Made by a program: the position numbers and the translations under genes
Shown: piece by piece, positions 18,256 to 18,622 of the stretch
Layout: the number at the start of each line of letters is the position of its first letter
How positions within the stretch are numbered: the stretch's first letter is position 1
Source of the DNA: Proteiniphilum sp.
GTDB lineage: Bacteria; Bacteroidota; Bacteroidia; Bacteroidales; Dysgonomonadaceae
Assembly: GCA_031255275.1 (NCBI GenBank)
Contig: JAIRSV010000001.1
Span: forward strand, 1 to 18,622
Length of the DNA: 18,622 nt
Direction: 5' to 3'
Notes under the pieces: generated by a model
The model's input: only the letters and a program-made list of their open reading frames with translations
The model's database searches: none
Told to the model about the DNA's origin: nothing

Positions 18256-18288
18256 CAAGGTGTACTAAAAGTGTACTAAATGACAAAA
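18256..18288. repeat. Integrase arm-type site, right
   Basis: Direct copy of 12163-12195 (31 of 33 identical) with the same tandem GTACTAAA pair. It lies 105 bases inside attR and immediately upstream of the integrase promoter. Confidence 0.7.
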
Positions 18289-18393
18289 CAAGGGAAAATA
18301 TATGCAGATTAAAAGATGTGCAAAAATACTAATTGGCTGTATTTCAGTTCTTATATATTCTTTTGTTTTCTCGTATTTTCTCGGTTTTATACT

Positions 18394-18405
18394 GGCTCTG
18401 GGTAC
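18394..18405 (+). repeat. attR core
   Basis: GGCTCTGGGTAC, identical to the 3' end of tRNA-Leu at 12105-12116. Taking 13 more bases on the left, 20 of 25 positions agree, including CGGTT of the T arm. This partial mimicry is what the attP half of a tRNA-targeting element would leave behind. Confidence 0.85.
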
Positions 18406-18411
18406 GATTTC

Positions 18412-18454
18412 AAAACGCTAAATTATCATTTATAAATAATGATTTAGCGTTTTT
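18412..18454 (+). terminator. Native tRNA-Leu terminator, displaced by integration
   Basis: AAAACGCTAAAT (18412-18423) pairs with ATTTAGCGTTTT (18442-18453), a 12-bp perfect stem followed by TTTTCTTTT. It begins six bases after the attR core. In the uninterrupted chromosome it would follow the tRNA by about that distance, so it is best explained as the original tRNA terminator. The remaining 168 bases to the window end show no gene I can support. Confidence 0.75.
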
Positions 18455-18622
18455 CTTTTGCCCGACGTGTCCGCCGCGTGTCTGCATTTTTAAGGAAGTC
18501 AGAAAAAAAGAGAAGAGAAGACGTTTATGGATATTTAATTGCGATTTTTTTATTCTTGAAATATGTCAACGTCAAGGTAAAACTCTAATGTTCATTTATT
18601 TCTGTCAATAACCGCACTGTCC

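Larger units (their letters stand above)
12105..18405. mobile_element. Integrated element in tRNA-Leu, about 6.3 kb
   Basis: Bounded by a 12-base direct repeat (12105-12116 and 18394-18405), the left copy being the 3' end of tRNA-Leu. It encodes a tyrosine recombinase at the right end, an excisionase-like protein and a gene II/X-type rolling-circle replication protein, plus several small unknown proteins. The base composition is clearly more AT-rich than the flanking host genes. I find no relaxase, no conjugation gene, no capsid gene and no Walker A motif in any of its proteins. Known relatives of this general lifestyle are the Bacteroides NBU elements (NBU1 uses a tRNA-Leu gene) and integrating filamentous phages and their satellites. 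Which class it belongs to is open. Confidence 0.9.

Noticed and set aside
12105..18405. CRISPR array or restriction/toxin-antitoxin system inside the element
   Set aside because: No regularly spaced repeats of CRISPR size, no methylase or nuclease motifs, and no recognisable toxin-antitoxin pair were seen.
18333..18611. 92-codon plus-strand frame at the right edge
   Set aside because: It reads straight through the attR core and the displaced tRNA terminator, so it cannot be an ancestral gene; composition is Phe/Lys-rich AT noise.

Overview
The window looks like chromosomal DNA of a Bacteroidales bacterium. The grounds are a type III glutamine synthetase beside gltB and gltD, several promoters of the Bacteroidetes form (TTTG, 19-base spacer, TAnnTTTG), weak or absent Shine-Dalgarno sequences, and a mobile element whose gene style is typical of Bacteroidetes. 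The host genes are moderately GC-rich. From about 12,117 to 18,405 the DNA is visibly more AT-rich, which marks acquired sequence. Genus cannot be fixed from the sequence.

Layout. Positions 1-592 are non-coding and hold two copies of an 88-base intergenic repeat and a textbook promoter. Next comes a plus-strand nitrogen-assimilation block: glnN (GSIII), a strong terminator, then gltB-gltD-asnB with gaps of 9 and 29 bases. Together these make glutamine from ammonia, glutamate from glutamine and 2-oxoglutarate, and asparagine from glutamine and aspartate. A convergent minus-strand gene encodes a mannose-1-phosphate guanylyltransferase (GDP-mannose supply). It is followed at 12,032 by tRNA-Leu(CAA) with its own promoter.

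The 3' end of that tRNA is the left attachment site of a small integrated element of about 6.3 kb. The 12-base core is repeated at 18,394-18,405, and the original tRNA terminator now lies just beyond it. The element encodes, reading leftward from its right end: a tyrosine recombinase, a 399-aa protein of unknown function, an excisionase-like HTH protein, a 187-aa unknown protein, a rolling-circle replication protein resembling the filamentous-phage gene II/X family, an 89-aa protein, a 47-aa basic/hydrophobic probable membrane protein, and an Asn/Gly-rich protein. One 84-90-aa gene runs the other way. No relaxase/mobilisation gene and no Zot/pI-type ATPase (no Walker A motif) is visible.

The element is densely wired for its size. 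It has paired integrase arm-type repeats near both ends, two perfect palindromes in a divergent promoter region, a 45-base dyad-containing repeat placed before both rep and the 89-aa gene, and a structured leader with a terminator-like fold before the Asn/Gly-rich gene. My reading, which is inference, is an integrating rolling-circle replicon, perhaps a filamentous-phage satellite or a phage-derived plasmid that has lost or never had an assembly module. This is the part of the window that deserves attention; the host genes are ordinary.
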